Source: Rhodococcus sp. Leaf247
GTDB taxonomy: Bacteria > Actinomycetota > Actinomycetes > Mycobacteriales > Mycobacteriaceae
Assembly (NCBI RefSeq): GCF_001426185.1
Contig: NZ_LMRP01000004.1
Coordinates: forward strand, 320,405 to 384,404
Direction of reading: 5' to 3'
DNA length: 64,000 nt
Shown: in pieces, positions 1-10,132 of the stretch
Layout: each line of letters starts with the position of its first letter
Numbering within the stretch: the stretch's first letter is position 1
Made by a program: the position numbers and the translations under genes
The notes under the pieces: generated by a model
Database searches by the model: none
What the model saw: only the letters and a program-made list of their open reading frames with translations
What the model was told of the DNA's origin: nothing

Positions 1-680
1 ACGCGTTCGGGTTTGGGCAACAGTGTGCTGGTGGCGCCCTCCCACGTGGACCACGCGACGGCCGCGTCGAGGGCGACGTCGGAGTCGCTCGAGTGCAGCA
101 GCCGGTGATAGACCTCGACCGGATCGGCGTCGCGTTCCGCGACGGGAATCGGCGCGAGGAACTTCTCCCACAGCTCGGGGAAAAGGTGCCCGGCTCCGCC
201 TCGGTAGTACCAGTCGATCTCCTTCTCCCGCAGGAGGAAGATGCCGCGCAGCACCAGCGCCGTCACGCGCGCCGGGTGTGCCTGGGCGTACGCGAGCGAC
301 AGTGTGGAGCCCCACGATCCGCCGAAGACGACCCACGTGTCGATGCCGAGGTGTTCGCGAAGAGCTTCCATGTCGGCGATGGAGTGGCCGGTGGTGTTGA
401 CGGAGAGATCCGCGCCGTCGGCCACGTGGGGCGTGGACTTTCCGCAGCCACGCTGGTCGAACAGCACGATCCGGTACGAGGCCGGGTCGAAGTACCGTCG
501 CTGATCGGCGTTGGTTCCGCCGCCGGGGCCGCCGTGCACGAACACGACGGGCTTGCCGTCCGGGTTGCCGCTGACTTCCCAGTGGAGGCTCTGCCCGTCA
601 CCGACGTCGAGCATGCCGGTGTCGTGGGCGTCGAGTGCCGGATACAGGGTGCGCAGGGTGTCCGGTGCCGGGAGGTGCAC
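1..680 (-). CDS. pip: Proline iminopeptidase (3' part missing at window edge)
   Basis: Alpha/beta-hydrolase that removes N-terminal proline from peptides in the cytoplasm. About 226 residues are visible; the C-terminal third runs off the window. The HGGPGGG oxyanion motif, the FDQRGCG motif and the nucleophile motif GGSWGS are readable and are diagnostic of the prolyl iminopeptidase (S33) family. I chose the GTG at 680 because it follows the stop of the upstream lipoprotein gene (684) by three bases, and the protein then begins VHLPAPDTLRTLYP, matching family N-termini. It probably shares a transcript with the lipoprotein gene. The acid and histidine of the triad lie beyond the edge. Confidence 0.9.
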   Translation of the reverse strand, partial: MHLPAPDTLRTLYPALDAHDTGMLDVGDGQSLHWEVSGNPDGKPVVFVHGGPGGGTNADQRRYFDPASYRIVLFDQRGCGKSTPHVADGADLSVNTTGHSIADMEALREHLGIDTWVVFGGSWGSTLSLAYAQAHPARVTALVLRGIFLLREKEIDWYYRGGAGHLFPELWEKFLAPIPVAERDADPVEVYHRLLHSSDSDVALDAAVAWSTWEGATSTLLPKPER

Positions 681-683
681 GGT

Positions 684-1103
684 CTACAGCCCGACGAGTC
701 CGGACGCCATGTCCGGGATATCGAGGATGTCGATGACCTGTGTGCGCACATCGGAGCAGGAGTCCGTGGTCGCTGTGTCGACGATCGCCCGATTCTGGAC
801 GACGGCAGCGTTCAGCCCGTAGCGCGCCGCCCACGTCTGGACCAGGATGTTCAGTCCACCGCGGCCCACCGTCGGGCCCTGGACACGCCAGTTGGACAGC
901 TGCGCCTCGAGATCGGTGCACAGTGACTGCGCCTGATCGTCGGACACCGTCGGCGCCGAGGGGGCTGCCGACGATGCCGTCGTCTCCGCAGAGGGGGTCG
1001 TCGTCGTGGTCGTGGTGGTGCCGCCGCTGCTGCAGGCCGCCAGGGTCAGGCCCGCTGCTGCCAGGGCACACGCAGCGGTGAGTGGAGTTCGCATCGTTGC
1101 CAT
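684..1103 (-). CDS. Small secreted lipoprotein, function unknown
   Basis: A 139-residue protein with a signal peptide and a lipobox ending LAAC, so it is probably anchored to the outer face of the membrane. After the cysteine comes a Thr-rich linker (a run of eight threonines) and then a compact domain with two cysteines, in the style of small actinobacterial cell-wall proteins. ATG at 1103 gives the full signal peptide; an ATG three codons later is also possible. Its stop lies three bases before the proline iminopeptidase start, so the two are probably co-transcribed. I do not recognise a specific function. Confidence 0.75.
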   Translation of the reverse strand: MATMRTPLTAACALAAAGLTLAACSSGGTTTTTTTTPSAETTASSAAPSAPTVSDDQAQSLCTDLEAQLSNWRVQGPTVGRGGLNILVQTWAARYGLNAAVVQNRAIVDTATTDSCSDVRTQVIDILDIPDMASGLVGL

Positions 1104-1135
1104 GGCCAAGAGTGTGCCAGCTGCCCGGACCGGCG

Positions 1136-1972
1136 TCAGAAGCTGTGTTCCTGCGCGGGGAAGGTGCCGGACCGCACCTCGGCCGCGTAGGTGGACGCTG
1201 CCGACCGGAGCTGATCGCCGATGTCGCCGAACCGCTTGACGAACTTCGCGGTGCGGCCGCTGGTCATTCCCGCCATGTCCTGCCAGACGAGCACCTGGGC
1301 GTCGCATTCCGGCCCGGCGCCGATTCCGACGGTGGGGATGGACAGCTTGCGTGTGACCTGACCGGCGAGGTCGGCGGGCACCATCTCCATGACGACCGCG
1401 AAGGCGCCGGCTTCCTGGACTGCGATGGCGTCGGCGACGAGCTGCTCGGACGCGTCGCCGCGGCCCTGCACGCGGAAGCCGCCGAGGCCGTTGACGCTCT
1501 GCGGGGTGAAGCCGATGTGGGCCATGACCGGGATGCCGGCGGCGGTGATCGCGGCGATCTGCGGGGCGACACGCTCGCCGCCTTCGAGCTTGACCGCGTT
1601 GGCCTGGCCCTCGCGCATGAAGCGGATCGCGGTCTCGACGGCCTGCTGGGGCGAGACCTCGTAGGTGCCGAAGGGGAGGTCGGCGACGACCAGCGCGTTC
1701 GGCGCGCCGCGGACCACACCGCGTACGAGGGGAATGAGCTCGTCGATGCCGACATGGACCGTGGTGTCGTAGCCGTAGACGACGTTGGCCGCGGAGTCGC
1801 CGACGAGCAGGACGGGAATTCCGGCCTCCTCGAAGATGCGCGCGCTCGAGTAGTCGTATGCCGTGAGCATCGCCCAGCGATCGCCCGAGGCCTTCATGGC
1901 CTGGAGGTGATGGGTGCGGGTCTTACGACCGGTGGGCGCAGCACCGTAGAGAGTGGTTTCCGCAGCAGACAT
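1136..1972 (-). CDS. panB: 3-methyl-2-oxobutanoate hydroxymethyltransferase
   Basis: First committed enzyme of pantothenate (coenzyme A) synthesis: it transfers a hydroxymethyl group from methylene-tetrahydrofolate to 2-oxoisovalerate to make ketopantoate. The 278-residue length is normal. The metal-binding region [15 protein letters not shown] (about residues 57-71), MAHIGFTPQ and [15 protein letters not shown] are family signatures. ATG at 1972 is preceded by an AAAGG-type ribosome-binding site. It is divergent from the secreted hydrolase gene beginning at 2123, the same arrangement as panB/Rv2224c in M. tuberculosis. Confidence 0.97.
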   Translation of the reverse strand: MSAAETTLYGAAPTGRKTRTHHLQAMKASGDRWAMLTAYDYSSARIFEEAGIPVLLVGDSAANVVYGYDTTVHVGIDELIPLVRGVVRGAPNALVVADLPFGTYEVSPQQAVETAIRFMREGQANAVKLEGGERVAPQIAAITAAGIPVMAHIGFTPQSVNGLGGFRVQGRGDASEQLVADAIAVQEAGAFAVVMEMVPADLAGQVTRKLSIPTVGIGAGPECDAQVLVWQDMAGMTSGRTAKFVKRFGDIGDQLRSAASTYAAEVRSGTFPAQEHSF

Positions 1973-2122
1973 TGGTGTCCCTTTCGTCCTCGAGGCCCGC
2001 CGTGCGGGTCCCCGGGTTGAGGTGATGACGTATATGAGTCTGCCACCGACCGGGGCAGACAGTGTGCGTGGTCTTGGTCACAGTTCACGGGAGGCCGTGT
2101 CCGGTGGTCGTGCCACCATCGA

Positions 2123-3694
2123 GTGGTGACCCGTCGCCTCGTTCTGACCCTGTCGATCCTCGCCCTGGTGTCGGCTGCCTGCGGCGCCGATGTGGACGGC
2201 GTCCCCACGGCGCCGAGCGGGTCGTCGGCGCCGACGACTCAGGACCGCGACGGGCAGCCGCGGACCCTCGATGAATTCCGGGCGCAGCGGATCGAGTGGG
2301 GTTCCTGCGACGGGTTCTCCACCGACGGCTCCGAGCTCGATTCCTCTCTGGAGTGCGGCCGCGTCACGGTGCCCCTCGACTACGACGACCCCGCGGGTCC
2401 CACCGCGTCGTTGGCGCTGTCCCGGTCGGCGGCGACGGGGGAGCGGATCGGCTCGATGCTGGTGAACCCGGGCGGGCCCGGGGCGTCGGGCCTGTCGACG
2501 GCCGGCGTGGCGCAGGGCACCGACGTGGCGTCGTCCTTCGACGTCGTCGGGTTCGACCCCCGCGGTATCGGGGCGTCCACCCCGGCCGTGCGGTGCGACA
2601 CGCCTGCGGAGTTCGACGCCGAGCGTGCGGACCTCGATGTGGACACCTCGCCCGCCGGTATCGCCGAGACCGAACGCGAGAACCAGGACTACGCGACCCG
2701 GTGCGCCGACCGTAACGACCCGGAGTTGTTGGCGCACATGACGTCCGCCGACGTGGCTCGGGACATGGACGTCATCCGCGCCGCCCTGGGCGACGCGCAG
2801 TTGACGTATCTCGGGTTCTCGTACGGCACCCGACTCGGGTACACCTACGCCGAGTTGTTCCCGCAGAACGTCAGAGCGATGGTGCTCGACGGCGCTCTCG
2901 ATCCGGCGGCGAACGCCGCCGACGAGGTGGTGGCCCAGGGCGCCGGTTTCCAGTCGGTGTTCGACGCGTTCGCCGCCGACTGTGCGCGGCGGTCGGACTG
3001 TCCGCTGGGTACCGATCCGGCCGGTGCGGTGCGGGCGTTCCGTGCCCTCGTCGATCCCGTCGTGACGTCCCCCGTGGGCACCGAACTCACCGGGGGCGAC
3101 GGCGAGAGACAGCTCGGCTACGAGGATGCGATCACCGGTGTGCAGCAGGCGCTCTACAGCACCGAGCTGTGGGGTCCCCTGCGCCGCGGGCTCACACAAC
3201 TCGCCGCCGGGCGCGGCGACATCCTGCTCTCGCTCGCGGACCTCTACAACGGCCGGCTCAGCGACGGCACGTACAGCAACACCAACGACGCGTTCACGGC
3301 GGTGCGATGCGTCGACGACCCCCGTGTGACCGACCGTGCGGAGGAGGGATCGTTGGACGCTCGCTTCCGGGCTGCCGCGCCGTTCCTCGACGACGGCCGA
3401 GGCAACGGCACGGCCGCACTCGAGCCCTGCGCCTTCTGGCCCGTTCCGTCGCAGGCGGATCCGGGCCCGGTGTCGGTGCCGGGACTGGTCCCGACGGTCG
3501 TCGTCTCGACGACGGACGATCCCGCCACCCCGTACGAGGCCGGTGTCGCACTGGCGGCGCAACTGAAGTCCTCGCTGATCACCTACGAGGGAAATCAGCA
3601 CACCGCGTCCTTCGCCGGAGTGCCCTGCGTGGACGATGCCGTCAGTCGATACCTCGTCGACCTGACGCCTCCACCTGCAGGTCTTCGGTGTTGA
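2123..3694 (+). CDS. Secreted alpha/beta hydrolase, TAP-like (CaeA/Hip1 family)
   Basis: Exported serine hydrolase of the tripeptidyl-aminopeptidase-like family, related to mycobacterial CaeA/Hip1 (Rv2224c) and Rv2223c, which act in the cell envelope. The N-terminus is a lipoprotein signal with Cys20 in a SAAC lipobox. The hydrolase fold shows the NPGGPGASG oxyanion loop (about 115-123), FDPRGIG, the nucleophile GFSYGT (Ser233) and a C-terminal TAP-like domain with a histidine near GNQHTAS. Two GTG codons in tandem (2123, 2126) make the exact start ambiguous by one residue. The substrate is not predictable. A strong hairpin follows the stop. Confidence 0.9.
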   Translation: MVTRRLVLTLSILALVSAACGADVDGVPTAPSGSSAPTTQDRDGQPRTLDEFRAQRIEWGSCDGFSTDGSELDSSLECGRVTVPLDYDDPAGPTASLALSRSAATGERIGSMLVNPGGPGASGLSTAGVAQGTDVASSFDVVGFDPRGIGASTPAVRCDTPAEFDAERADLDVDTSPAGIAETERENQDYATRCADRNDPELLAHMTSADVARDMDVIRAALGDAQLTYLGFSYGTRLGYTYAELFPQNVRAMVLDGALDPAANAADEVVAQGAGFQSVFDAFAADCARRSDCPLGTDPAGAVRAFRALVDPVVTSPVGTELTGGDGERQLGYEDAITGVQQALYSTELWGPLRRGLTQLAAGRGDILLSLADLYNGRLSDGTYSNTNDAFTAVRCVDDPRVTDRAEEGSLDARFRAAAPFLDDGRGNGTAALEPCAFWPVPSQADPGPVSVPGLVPTVVVSTTDDPATPYEAGVALAAQLKSSLITYEGNQHTASFAGVPCVDDAVSRYLVDLTPPPAGLRC

Positions 3695-3699
3695 CGACG

Positions 3700-3733
3700 G
3701 ACCTCACAGTCGGCGCCCGGTGACTGTGAGGTC
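3700..3733 (+). terminator. Hairpin after the secreted hydrolase
   Basis: A perfect 12-bp inverted repeat (GACCTCACAGTC / GACTGTGAGGTC) around a 10-base loop, starting six bases past the hydrolase stop. There is no clear T-run, as is common in high-GC actinobacteria. It would separate the hydrolase from glnA2. Confidence 0.65.
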
Positions 3734-3797
3734 GAGGGAGTGCGACCGATTTCACGATGTAACACGGATTTAATGCAACGTGCCTAGCCTGACGGTC

Positions 3798-5138
3798 ATG
3801 GATCGCCAAAAGGAATTCGTGCTTCGCACTCTCGAGGAGCGCGACATCCGATTCGTCCGTCTGTGGTTCACGGATGTCCTCGGCTACCTCAAGTCCGTGG
3901 CCATCGCGCCGGCGGAACTCGAGGGTGCGTTCGAAGAAGGTATCGGCTTCGACGGATCGGCGATCGAAGGGTTCTCGCGCGTCTCCGAGGCCGACACCGT
4001 GGCGAAGCCGGATCCGACCACGTTCCAGATCCTGCCGTGGACCACCAGCAAGGGTGAGCAGCACTCGGCGCGCATGTTCTGCGACATCGCGATGCCCGAC
4101 GGATCGCCGTCCTGGGCCGACTCGCGCCACGTGCTGCGTCGTCAGCTCTCGAAGGCCGGTGACCTGGGCTTCAGCTGCTACGTCCACCCCGAGATCGAGT
4201 TCTTCCTGTGCAGCGAGCTTCCGGAGGACGGGCGCCCGCCGACGCCCGCCGACAACGGTGGCTACTTCGACCAGGCCGTGCACGACGCCGCCCCCAACTT
4301 CCGACGCCACGCCATCGATGCACTCGAGTCGATGGGTATCTCCGTCGAGTTCAGCCACCACGAGGCGGCGCCCGGCCAGCAGGAGATCGACCTGCGGTAC
4401 GCCGACGCTCTCTCCATGGCCGACAACGTCATGACCTTCCGCTACGTCGTCAAGGAGGTCGCGATCGACGAGGGCGTCCGCGCGACGTTCATGCCGAAGC
4501 CGTTCAGCGACCAGGCCGGCTCGGCCATGCACACGCACATGTCGCTGTTCGAGGGCGAGACCAACGCCTTCCACAACCCCGACGACCCGATGCAGCTCTC
4601 CGACACCGGTAAAGCCTTCATCGCCGGCATCCTCGAGCACGCCAACGAGATCAGCGCCGTCACCAACCAGTGGGTCAACTCGTACAAGCGACTCATCCAC
4701 GGCGGCGAAGCACCCACGGCGGCCTCGTGGGGACCGTCCAACCGTTCCGCACTGATCCGCGTGCCGATGTACACGCCCAACAAGGCGTCGTCACGCCGCG
4801 TGGAGATCCGCTCTCCCGACTCCGCCTGCAACCCGTATCTCACGTTCGCCGTTCTGCTCGCCGCAGGCCTGCGCGGCATCGAGAAGGGCTACACGTTGCC
4901 GCCCGAGGCGGAGGAGGACGTGTGGTCGCTGACGCCTGCCGAGCGTCGCGCGATGGGCTACAAGGAGCTTCCCACCAGTCTCAACGAGGCCCTCGCCGCG
5001 ATGGAGGGGTCGGAGCTGGTGGCCGAGGCTCTGGGCGAGCACGTCTTCGACTACTTCCTGCGCAACAAGCGTCGTGAGTGGGAGTCGTACCGCTCCCACG
5101 TGACCCCGTTCGAACTCAAGGCGTACCTGGGTCTGTAG
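3798..5138 (+). CDS. glnA2: Glutamine synthetase, GlnA2 type
   Basis: Type I glutamine synthetase, 446 residues, the length of mycobacterial GlnA2. Motifs include [17 protein letters not shown], the ATP-binding [15 protein letters not shown] and the active-site arginine region [11 protein letters not shown]. At the position where adenylylated enzymes carry a tyrosine (LYELPPEE in GlnA1 of this window) this protein reads DVWSLTPAE, so it should not be a GlnE substrate. ATG at 3798 matches family N-termini ([19 protein letters not shown]). glnE follows after a gap of about 100 bases, which suggests co-transcription. Confidence 0.96.
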   Translation: MDRQKEFVLRTLEERDIRFVRLWFTDVLGYLKSVAIAPAELEGAFEEGIGFDGSAIEGFSRVSEADTVAKPDPTTFQILPWTTSKGEQHSARMFCDIAMPDGSPSWADSRHVLRRQLSKAGDLGFSCYVHPEIEFFLCSELPEDGRPPTPADNGGYFDQAVHDAAPNFRRHAIDALESMGISVEFSHHEAAPGQQEIDLRYADALSMADNVMTFRYVVKEVAIDEGVRATFMPKPFSDQAGSAMHTHMSLFEGETNAFHNPDDPMQLSDTGKAFIAGILEHANEISAVTNQWVNSYKRLIHGGEAPTAASWGPSNRSALIRVPMYTPNKASSRRVEIRSPDSACNPYLTFAVLLAAGLRGIEKGYTLPPEAEEDVWSLTPAERRAMGYKELPTSLNEALAAMEGSELVAEALGEHVFDYFLRNKRREWESYRSHVTPFELKAYLGL

Positions 5139-5241
5139 TCGCAGGGGGCCGTGCTTGCTCGGGCCGGGTTTACACGGACTGTGGTCGCAATGTCTTCGCC
5201 CTGTAACGTCGACACGTCATGACTATGTCGGAAAGCACCGC

Positions 5242-8200
5242 GTGATCCCGCCCAGCGCTCGGCCCACGGTTCCGAGTCCCGGCCGACTCGGCCTGGTAGA
5301 GAAATCGGCCCCGGCCAACCTGTCCCGTCTGGGATGGACCGACGAGGACAGCACGGAACTCCTCTGGTCCCTCTCGCGTGCGCCCGACGCCGACCTCGCC
5401 TTGAAGACCCTCGCTCGCCTGGCCGACGAGCAGGGTGAGACGTGGTCCAGCCTCGACGCGCGTCTGCGCACCGACCGCAGTCTGCGGGGTCGACTCTTCG
5501 CTCTCGCGGGGTCCTCCAGCGCACTCGGCGACCACCTGGTGTCGGAGCCGGACAAGTGGCAGATCCTCACCACCTACACCGATTCGCTTCCCACGTTCGA
5601 CGACCTCCGTACCGCGTTGCTCGACAGCGTCGGCGCGACGCCGGAGACGGGGGAGTGTGCCGCACCCGATCTCTACCGCGCGGAGCTCACCGGACCCAAG
5701 GCCATCATCGCGCTGCGCACCGCGTACCGCGATCAGCTGATGCTCCTCGCCGCCGCCGATCTGGCCGCCACCGTGGAGAACGAACCGGTGGTGCCCTACG
5801 AGGTGGTCGGCCGGCACCTCTCCGACCTGGCCGACGCCGCCCTCACCGCGGCACTGTCCGTGGCCGTCACCGTCACGTTCCCCGACGCGCCGTGCTCGGT
5901 GCGCCTCGCGGTCATCGCGATGGGCAAATGCGGTGCGCAGGAACTGAACTACGTCAGCGACGTCGACGTGGTCTTCGTCGCCGAACCCGCCAACTCGCTC
6001 GCCACCCGCATGGCGGGGGAGATGATGCGCATCGGGTCCTCCGCGTTCTTCGAGGTCGATGCCGCCCTGCGTCCCGAGGGCAAGCAGGGTGAACTGGTCC
6101 GCACCCTCGACTCGCACCTGGCGTACTACCAGCGGTGGGCCAAGACGTGGGAGTTCCAGGCGCTGCTCAAGGCCCGTGCGATGACGGGCGACGCCGATCT
6201 CGGCGCGTCCTACGTCGACGCCGTCACCCCCATGGTGTGGGTCGCCAGCGAGCGCGAGAGCTTCGTTCCCGAGGTGCAGGCGATGCGTCGCCGCGTCGAG
6301 GAGATGGTTCCCGCCGAACTCCGCGAGCGTGAGATCAAACTGGGCCGCGGCAGCCTCCGCGACGTCGAGTTCGCCGTTCAGCTCCTGCAGTTGGTGCACG
6401 GTCGCACCGACGAGTCGCTGCACGTCCGCGGAACGGTGGCCGCCCTGTCGGCGCTGGCTGCCGGGGGATACGTGGGCCGTGACGACGCGGCCAACCTCAC
6501 CGCGTCGTACGAGTTCCTGCGCCTGATCGAGCACCGGTTGCAGTTGCAGAAACTCCAACGAACGCACCTGTTGCCGCCCGACGACGACGACGAGGCCCTG
6601 CGATGGCTCGCTCGCGCCGCGCACATGCGGTCCGACGGCAACAACGATGCCACCGGCGTTCTGCGAGCGGAGATCCGGCGCAACGCCCAACGCATCCGAC
6701 GATTGCACGCGCGGCTGTTCTACCGCCCGCTGCTGGAGTCGGTCGCGCGTCTGGACAGCGATTCGCTGCGCCTCAGCTCCGACGCCGCGATGCGTCAGCT
6801 CTCCGCACTGGGCTACTCGGCGCCGCAGAATGCTCTCGGGCACCTCGGAGCCCTGGTCGGCATGGGTGCGCGCAAGGGCCGGATCCAGTCCCTGCTGTTG
6901 CCGACGCTGCTCGAATGGTTGGGCGACACACCGGATCCCGACGCCGGTCTGTTGGCGTACCGACGTCTGTCGGAGGAAGTCGCCGAGCAGTCGTGGTTCC
7001 TGCGCCTGGTCCGCGACGAGGGCCCCGTCGCTCAGCGGCTCATGCAGGTTCTCGGATCGTCGGAGTACCTGCGCGGCGTCCTGATGAACGCTCCCGAGGT
7101 CATCCGGCTGTTCGCCGACGGGTCCAAGGGCCCCAAGCTTCTCGACGTCGATCCGGCCGAGACCTACGGCGCGATCCTCAAATCCTCGGCGCGCTACGAG
7201 GATCCGGTACGCGCGGTCGGGGCGGCCCGGTCACTGCGTCGCTACGAACTCGCGCGAGTCGCCTCGGCGGACATCCTGGGTCTGCTCGACGTGCCCGAGG
7301 TCTGTCGTGCGCTGTCGTCCGTGTGGGCGGCCGTCATCAACGCAGCGTTGGACGCGGCCGTTCGCGCGTCCGTCGTGGAGCGCGGCGGTCCGGCACCGGC
7401 GACGATCGCCGTCATCGGCATGGGTCGTCTCGGCGGTGGAGAGCTGGGATACGGCTCCGACGCCGACGTGCTGTTCGTCTGCGACCCGGTCGAGGGCGCC
7501 GAGGACAGCGACGCGGTCAAGTGGGCCAACACGATCGCCGATCGCGTTCGCAAACTGCTCGGATCACCCAGCCAGGACCCGCCGCTCGAGGTGGACACCG
7601 GTCTGCGGCCCGAGGGACGCAACGGGCCCGTCGTCCGCACACTCTCGGCCTACGACGCCTACTACTCGCAGTGGGCGCAGCCGTGGGAGGTGCAGGCGCT
7701 CCTGCGCGCGCACCAGGTGGCCGGCGACCAGGAGTTGGGTGTCCGCTTCCTCCTCATGGCCGACGCCATCCGCTATCCCGCGGGCGGTGTGTCCGAGGAA
7801 GCCGTCCGCGAGATCCGACGCATCAAGGCGCGGGTCGACGCCGAACGACTCCCCAAGGGCGCCGATCCCAAGACTCACACCAAGCTCGGTCGCGGCGGCC
7901 TCGCCGACGTCGAATGGACGGTGCAGCTGCTGCAGCTGCGGCACGCGCATCGCATCCCGGCGCTGCACAACACGTCGACGCTGGAATGCCTCGACGCCAT
8001 CGGTGCCGCCGAGCTCATGAGTCCCGGCGACGTGGATCTGCTGCGGCAGGCATGGCTCACCGCGACCAAGGCGCGTAATGCTCTGGTTCTGGTGCGCGGC
8101 AAGCCCACCGATCAGCTTCCGGCTCCGGGCAAGGTGCTCGCCGCGGTGGCCCAGGTGGCCGGATGGCCCAGCGGAGATGCGGGGGAGTTCCTCGACAACT

Positions 8201-8256
8201 ACCTGCGCGTGACCCGTCGGGCGAAGGCCGTGGTCGAGCGGGCGTTCGGGTCCTGA
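5242..8256 (+). CDS. glnE: Bifunctional glutamine synthetase adenylyltransferase/deadenylase
   Basis: Adds or removes AMP on the regulatory tyrosine of glutamine synthetase in response to nitrogen state. The 1004-residue protein has the duplicated nucleotidyltransferase layout: the N-terminal deadenylylase core carries [20 protein letters not shown] and the C-terminal adenylylase core carries [25 protein letters not shown] sequence, each followed by a helical GlnD-PII-like region. GTG at 5242 was chosen because GGAAAG lies just upstream and the product then aligns with family N-termini ([10 protein letters not shown]). Its likely target here is GlnA1, encoded about 9 kb away across the transporter and defence island. 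Confidence 0.96.
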   Translation: MIPPSARPTVPSPGRLGLVEKSAPANLSRLGWTDEDSTELLWSLSRAPDADLALKTLARLADEQGETWSSLDARLRTDRSLRGRLFALAGSSSALGDHLVSEPDKWQILTTYTDSLPTFDDLRTALLDSVGATPETGECAAPDLYRAELTGPKAIIALRTAYRDQLMLLAAADLAATVENEPVVPYEVVGRHLSDLADAALTAALSVAVTVTFPDAPCSVRLAVIAMGKCGAQELNYVSDVDVVFVAEPANSLATRMAGEMMRIGSSAFFEVDAALRPEGKQGELVRTLDSHLAYYQRWAKTWEFQALLKARAMTGDADLGASYVDAVTPMVWVASERESFVPEVQAMRRRVEEMVPAELREREIKLGRGSLRDVEFAVQLLQLVHGRTDESLHVRGTVAALSALAAGGYVGRDDAANLTASYEFLRLIEHRLQLQKLQRTHLLPPDDDDEALRWLARAAHMRSDGNNDATGVLRAEIRRNAQRIRRLHARLFYRPLLESVARLDSDSLRLSSDAAMRQLSALGYSAPQNALGHLGALVGMGARKGRIQSLLLPTLLEWLGDTPDPDAGLLAYRRLSEEVAEQSWFLRLVRDEGPVAQRLMQVLGSSEYLRGVLMNAPEVIRLFADGSKGPKLLDVDPAETYGAILKSSARYEDPVRAVGAARSLRRYELARVASADILGLLDVPEVCRALSSVWAAVINAALDAAVRASVVERGGPAPATIAVIGMGRLGGGELGYGSDADVLFVCDPVEGAEDSDAVKWANTIADRVRKLLGSPSQDPPLEVDTGLRPEGRNGPVVRTLSAYDAYYSQWAQPWEVQALLRAHQVAGDQELGVRFLLMADAIRYPAGGVSEEAVREIRRIKARVDAERLPKGADPKTHTKLGRGGLADVEWTVQLLQLRHAHRIPALHNTSTLECLDAIGAAELMSPGDVDLLRQAWLTATKARNALVLVRGKPTDQLPAPGKVLAAVAQVAGWPSGDAGEFLDNYLRVTRRAKAVVERAFGS

Positions 8257-8268
8257 CTCGTACTGGTT

Positions 8269-8327
8269 CTGCACAGAGAACGACCCCGCACGGCCGGATG
8301 TGCCGTGCGGGGTCGTTTTCTGTGCAG
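8269..8327. terminator. Bidirectional terminator between glnE and the opu operon
   Basis: Near-perfect long inverted repeat: CTGCACAGAGAACGACCCCG... against ...CGGGGTCGTTTTCTGTGCAG, a stem of about 26 bp with a short loop near 8295-8301, and TTTT in the right arm. It lies between convergent glnE and the substrate-binding protein gene and can serve both. Confidence 0.88.
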
Positions 8328-8345
8328 ATCGGGTAGTGCAGGCGA

Positions 8346-9320
8346 CTAGTCGGCGCCGGCGGTGACGAAGCCTTGCTGCACCATCCAGTCGCGGGCGACC
8401 TCGGCGGGCTCGCGACCGTCGACGTCCACCTGCTTGTTCAGTTCCGTGATGGCGTCGATGGTCAGGGCTGCGGACACGGGTGCGGTGATCTCGGCGATCT
8501 CCGGGTAGCGGTCGGCGATCTCCTGACGAAGATTGACCGTCGCGTTGTACCGAGGGAAGAACAGCTTGTCGTCCTCGACGACCACCAGGTCGAGACCCTT
8601 GATGCGACCGTCCGTGGTGAACACCTCGCCGAACTTGCACTGCGAACCGTCGGCCGTGGCCTGGTAGATGATGCCCGTCTGCAGAATCTGACGGTTCACG
8701 GCGTTCGCGTCGAAGCCGTAGGCGGCCGCCATGCCGGGGAAGCCGTCCTGGCGTGAGTTGAACTCCGTCTCGACACAGACTGCCGCCGCTGCCGGATCAC
8801 GCTGCACCAGTGCCGCGTAGTCGGACAGCGTCTTCACGCCGGTCTCCTCCGCCGTCTGCTGGTTCATCGCGAGTGCGTACGTGTTGTCCATCGGCGCCGG
8901 GTTGACCCAGACGATGCCGTTCTCCTTGTCCGCATCGCGCACTGCCTCGTACTGTTCGGTCGCGTCGGGAATCGGAGTCTCGTTGCCGAGGTAGTTGATC
9001 CAGCCGGTGCCGGTGTACTCGTAGGCGACATCGACCTGGCCGCTGATCATGGCCTGACGGGTGCTGTTGGACCCCGAGATGTTGGTGAGGTCGCGAACAT
9101 CGGCCCCGGCGGCTTCGAGCGCGAACTCGAGAATGTAGCCGAGGACGATCTGCTCCGTGAAGTCCTTGGACCCGACGGTCAGTTCGACGCCCTCGAGCCC
9201 GGGCTGTTCGGTGATGCTCCCGGGTTCCACGGCAAGCGGCACGGCGCTTCCCGACTGCAGTCCGCAGCTGGTCAGCGCGAGTGTCGACACCGCGCAGAGC
9301 GCGATCAGGGTACGGCGCAT
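8346..9320 (-). CDS. Osmoprotectant ABC transporter substrate-binding lipoprotein (OpuC/ProX family)
   Basis: Extracytoplasmic receptor for quaternary-ammonium compatible solutes such as glycine betaine or choline; the exact ligand cannot be read from sequence. It has 324 residues with a lipoprotein signal (lipobox LTSC), then the OpuAC-fold start LTVGSKDFTEQIVLGYILEFALEAAG, typical of ProX/OpuCC proteins. ATG at 9320 overlaps the stop of the upstream permease by one base (TGATG), so translation is coupled. It is the last gene of a four-gene minus-strand operon running from 11962. Confidence 0.92.
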   Translation of the reverse strand: MRRTLIALCAVSTLALTSCGLQSGSAVPLAVEPGSITEQPGLEGVELTVGSKDFTEQIVLGYILEFALEAAGADVRDLTNISGSNSTRQAMISGQVDVAYEYTGTGWINYLGNETPIPDATEQYEAVRDADKENGIVWVNPAPMDNTYALAMNQQTAEETGVKTLSDYAALVQRDPAAAAVCVETEFNSRQDGFPGMAAAYGFDANAVNRQILQTGIIYQATADGSQCKFGEVFTTDGRIKGLDLVVVEDDKLFFPRYNATVNLRQEIADRYPEIAEITAPVSAALTIDAITELNKQVDVDGREPAEVARDWMVQQGFVTAGAD

Positions 9321-10132
9321 CAGCGCAGTCCTTTCGGTCCGAGGAAGGCCTCGGCGAGAGCACCCAGCCAGTCCACGAGAAGTGCCAGCGCGACGGCGAG
9401 CACGGCGCCGACGACCAGGATGAGCGGCTGATTGAGCTTGTATCCGGTGTCGATGAGGACACCGAGGCCGCCGGCTCCCACCAGGAAACTCAGCGTCGCC
9501 GTGCCCACAGCCAGGACGAGCGAGGTGCGCAACCCGGCGAGGATGTAGGGAACAGCGAGGGGAAACTCGATGCGCCACAGAATGCCCCAACTCGACATGC
9601 CCTGTCCGCGAGCGGCATCGATGTAGCTCGCCTCCACCTCCTGGAACCCGAGCATCGTGTTCCGCAGCACGGGGAGCAGTGAGTAGAACGCGATAGGCAG
9701 GACGCCGATCCAGAAGCCGGTGGTGCCGGTTGCGAGGAACAACAGCACCAGCAGGCCGACGGCGGGTGCGGCCTGGCCGATGTTCGCGATGCCGATGAAC
9801 ACCGGCGCCAGACGTCGATACCCGTTGCGGGTGAGCAGGATTCCCAGGGGCACGGCGATGAGAACGACCAGAGCCGTCACGACGAACGTGATCAGGACGT
9901 GTTCGAGTACACGTTGGGTGATCGTGGAAACGTTGACCGTGGCGGCCTGTGTGGCGGTCAGATCGCGGGTGAGTGCGTACCCCAGCACGATGACCACGAG
10001 CAGGAGAACCAGTGCGGGCTGGACGAACAGACGGATCCGTTCTGCCCGCCGTGCTGCCCTCGCCGCGGACTTCGCATCGCCCTCGGCATCGGCGGGATCG
10101 TCGACGACGGACGCCTCGACCGACGCCGTCAC
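9320..10132 (-). CDS. Osmoprotectant ABC transporter permease (ProW/OpuCB-like), second copy
   Basis: Membrane component with the binding-protein-dependent transport fold. It has 270 residues: a charged cytoplasmic N-terminal tail of about 33 residues, then five to six hydrophobic segments and the EAA loop sequence EASYIDAARGQGMSSWGILWRIEFPLAVP that contacts the ATPase. It overlaps the ATPase gene by four bases (ATGA). The pairing with a second, shorter permease (11312-11962) is the usual OpuCB/OpuCD heterodimer. Confidence 0.93.
   Translation of the reverse strand: MTASVEASVVDDPADAEGDAKSAARAARRAERIRLFVQPALVLLLVVIVLGYALTRDLTATQAATVNVSTITQRVLEHVLITFVVTALVVLIAVPLGILLTRNGYRRLAPVFIGIANIGQAAPAVGLLVLLFLATGTTGFWIGVLPIAFYSLLPVLRNTMLGFQEVEASYIDAARGQGMSSWGILWRIEFPLAVPYILAGLRTSLVLAVGTATLSFLVGAGGLGVLIDTGYKLNQPLILVVGAVLAVALALLVDWLGALAEAFLGPKGLR

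Noticed and set aside
3735..3797. GlnR operator upstream of glnA2
   Set aside because: GTAAC and GCAAC are present but 11 bases apart with no matching box between them, which does not fit the six-base spacing rule.
5170..6843. 557-residue minus-strand frame opposite glnE
   Set aside because: Antisense shadow; Gln/Val/Arg-rich composition with no family resemblance.
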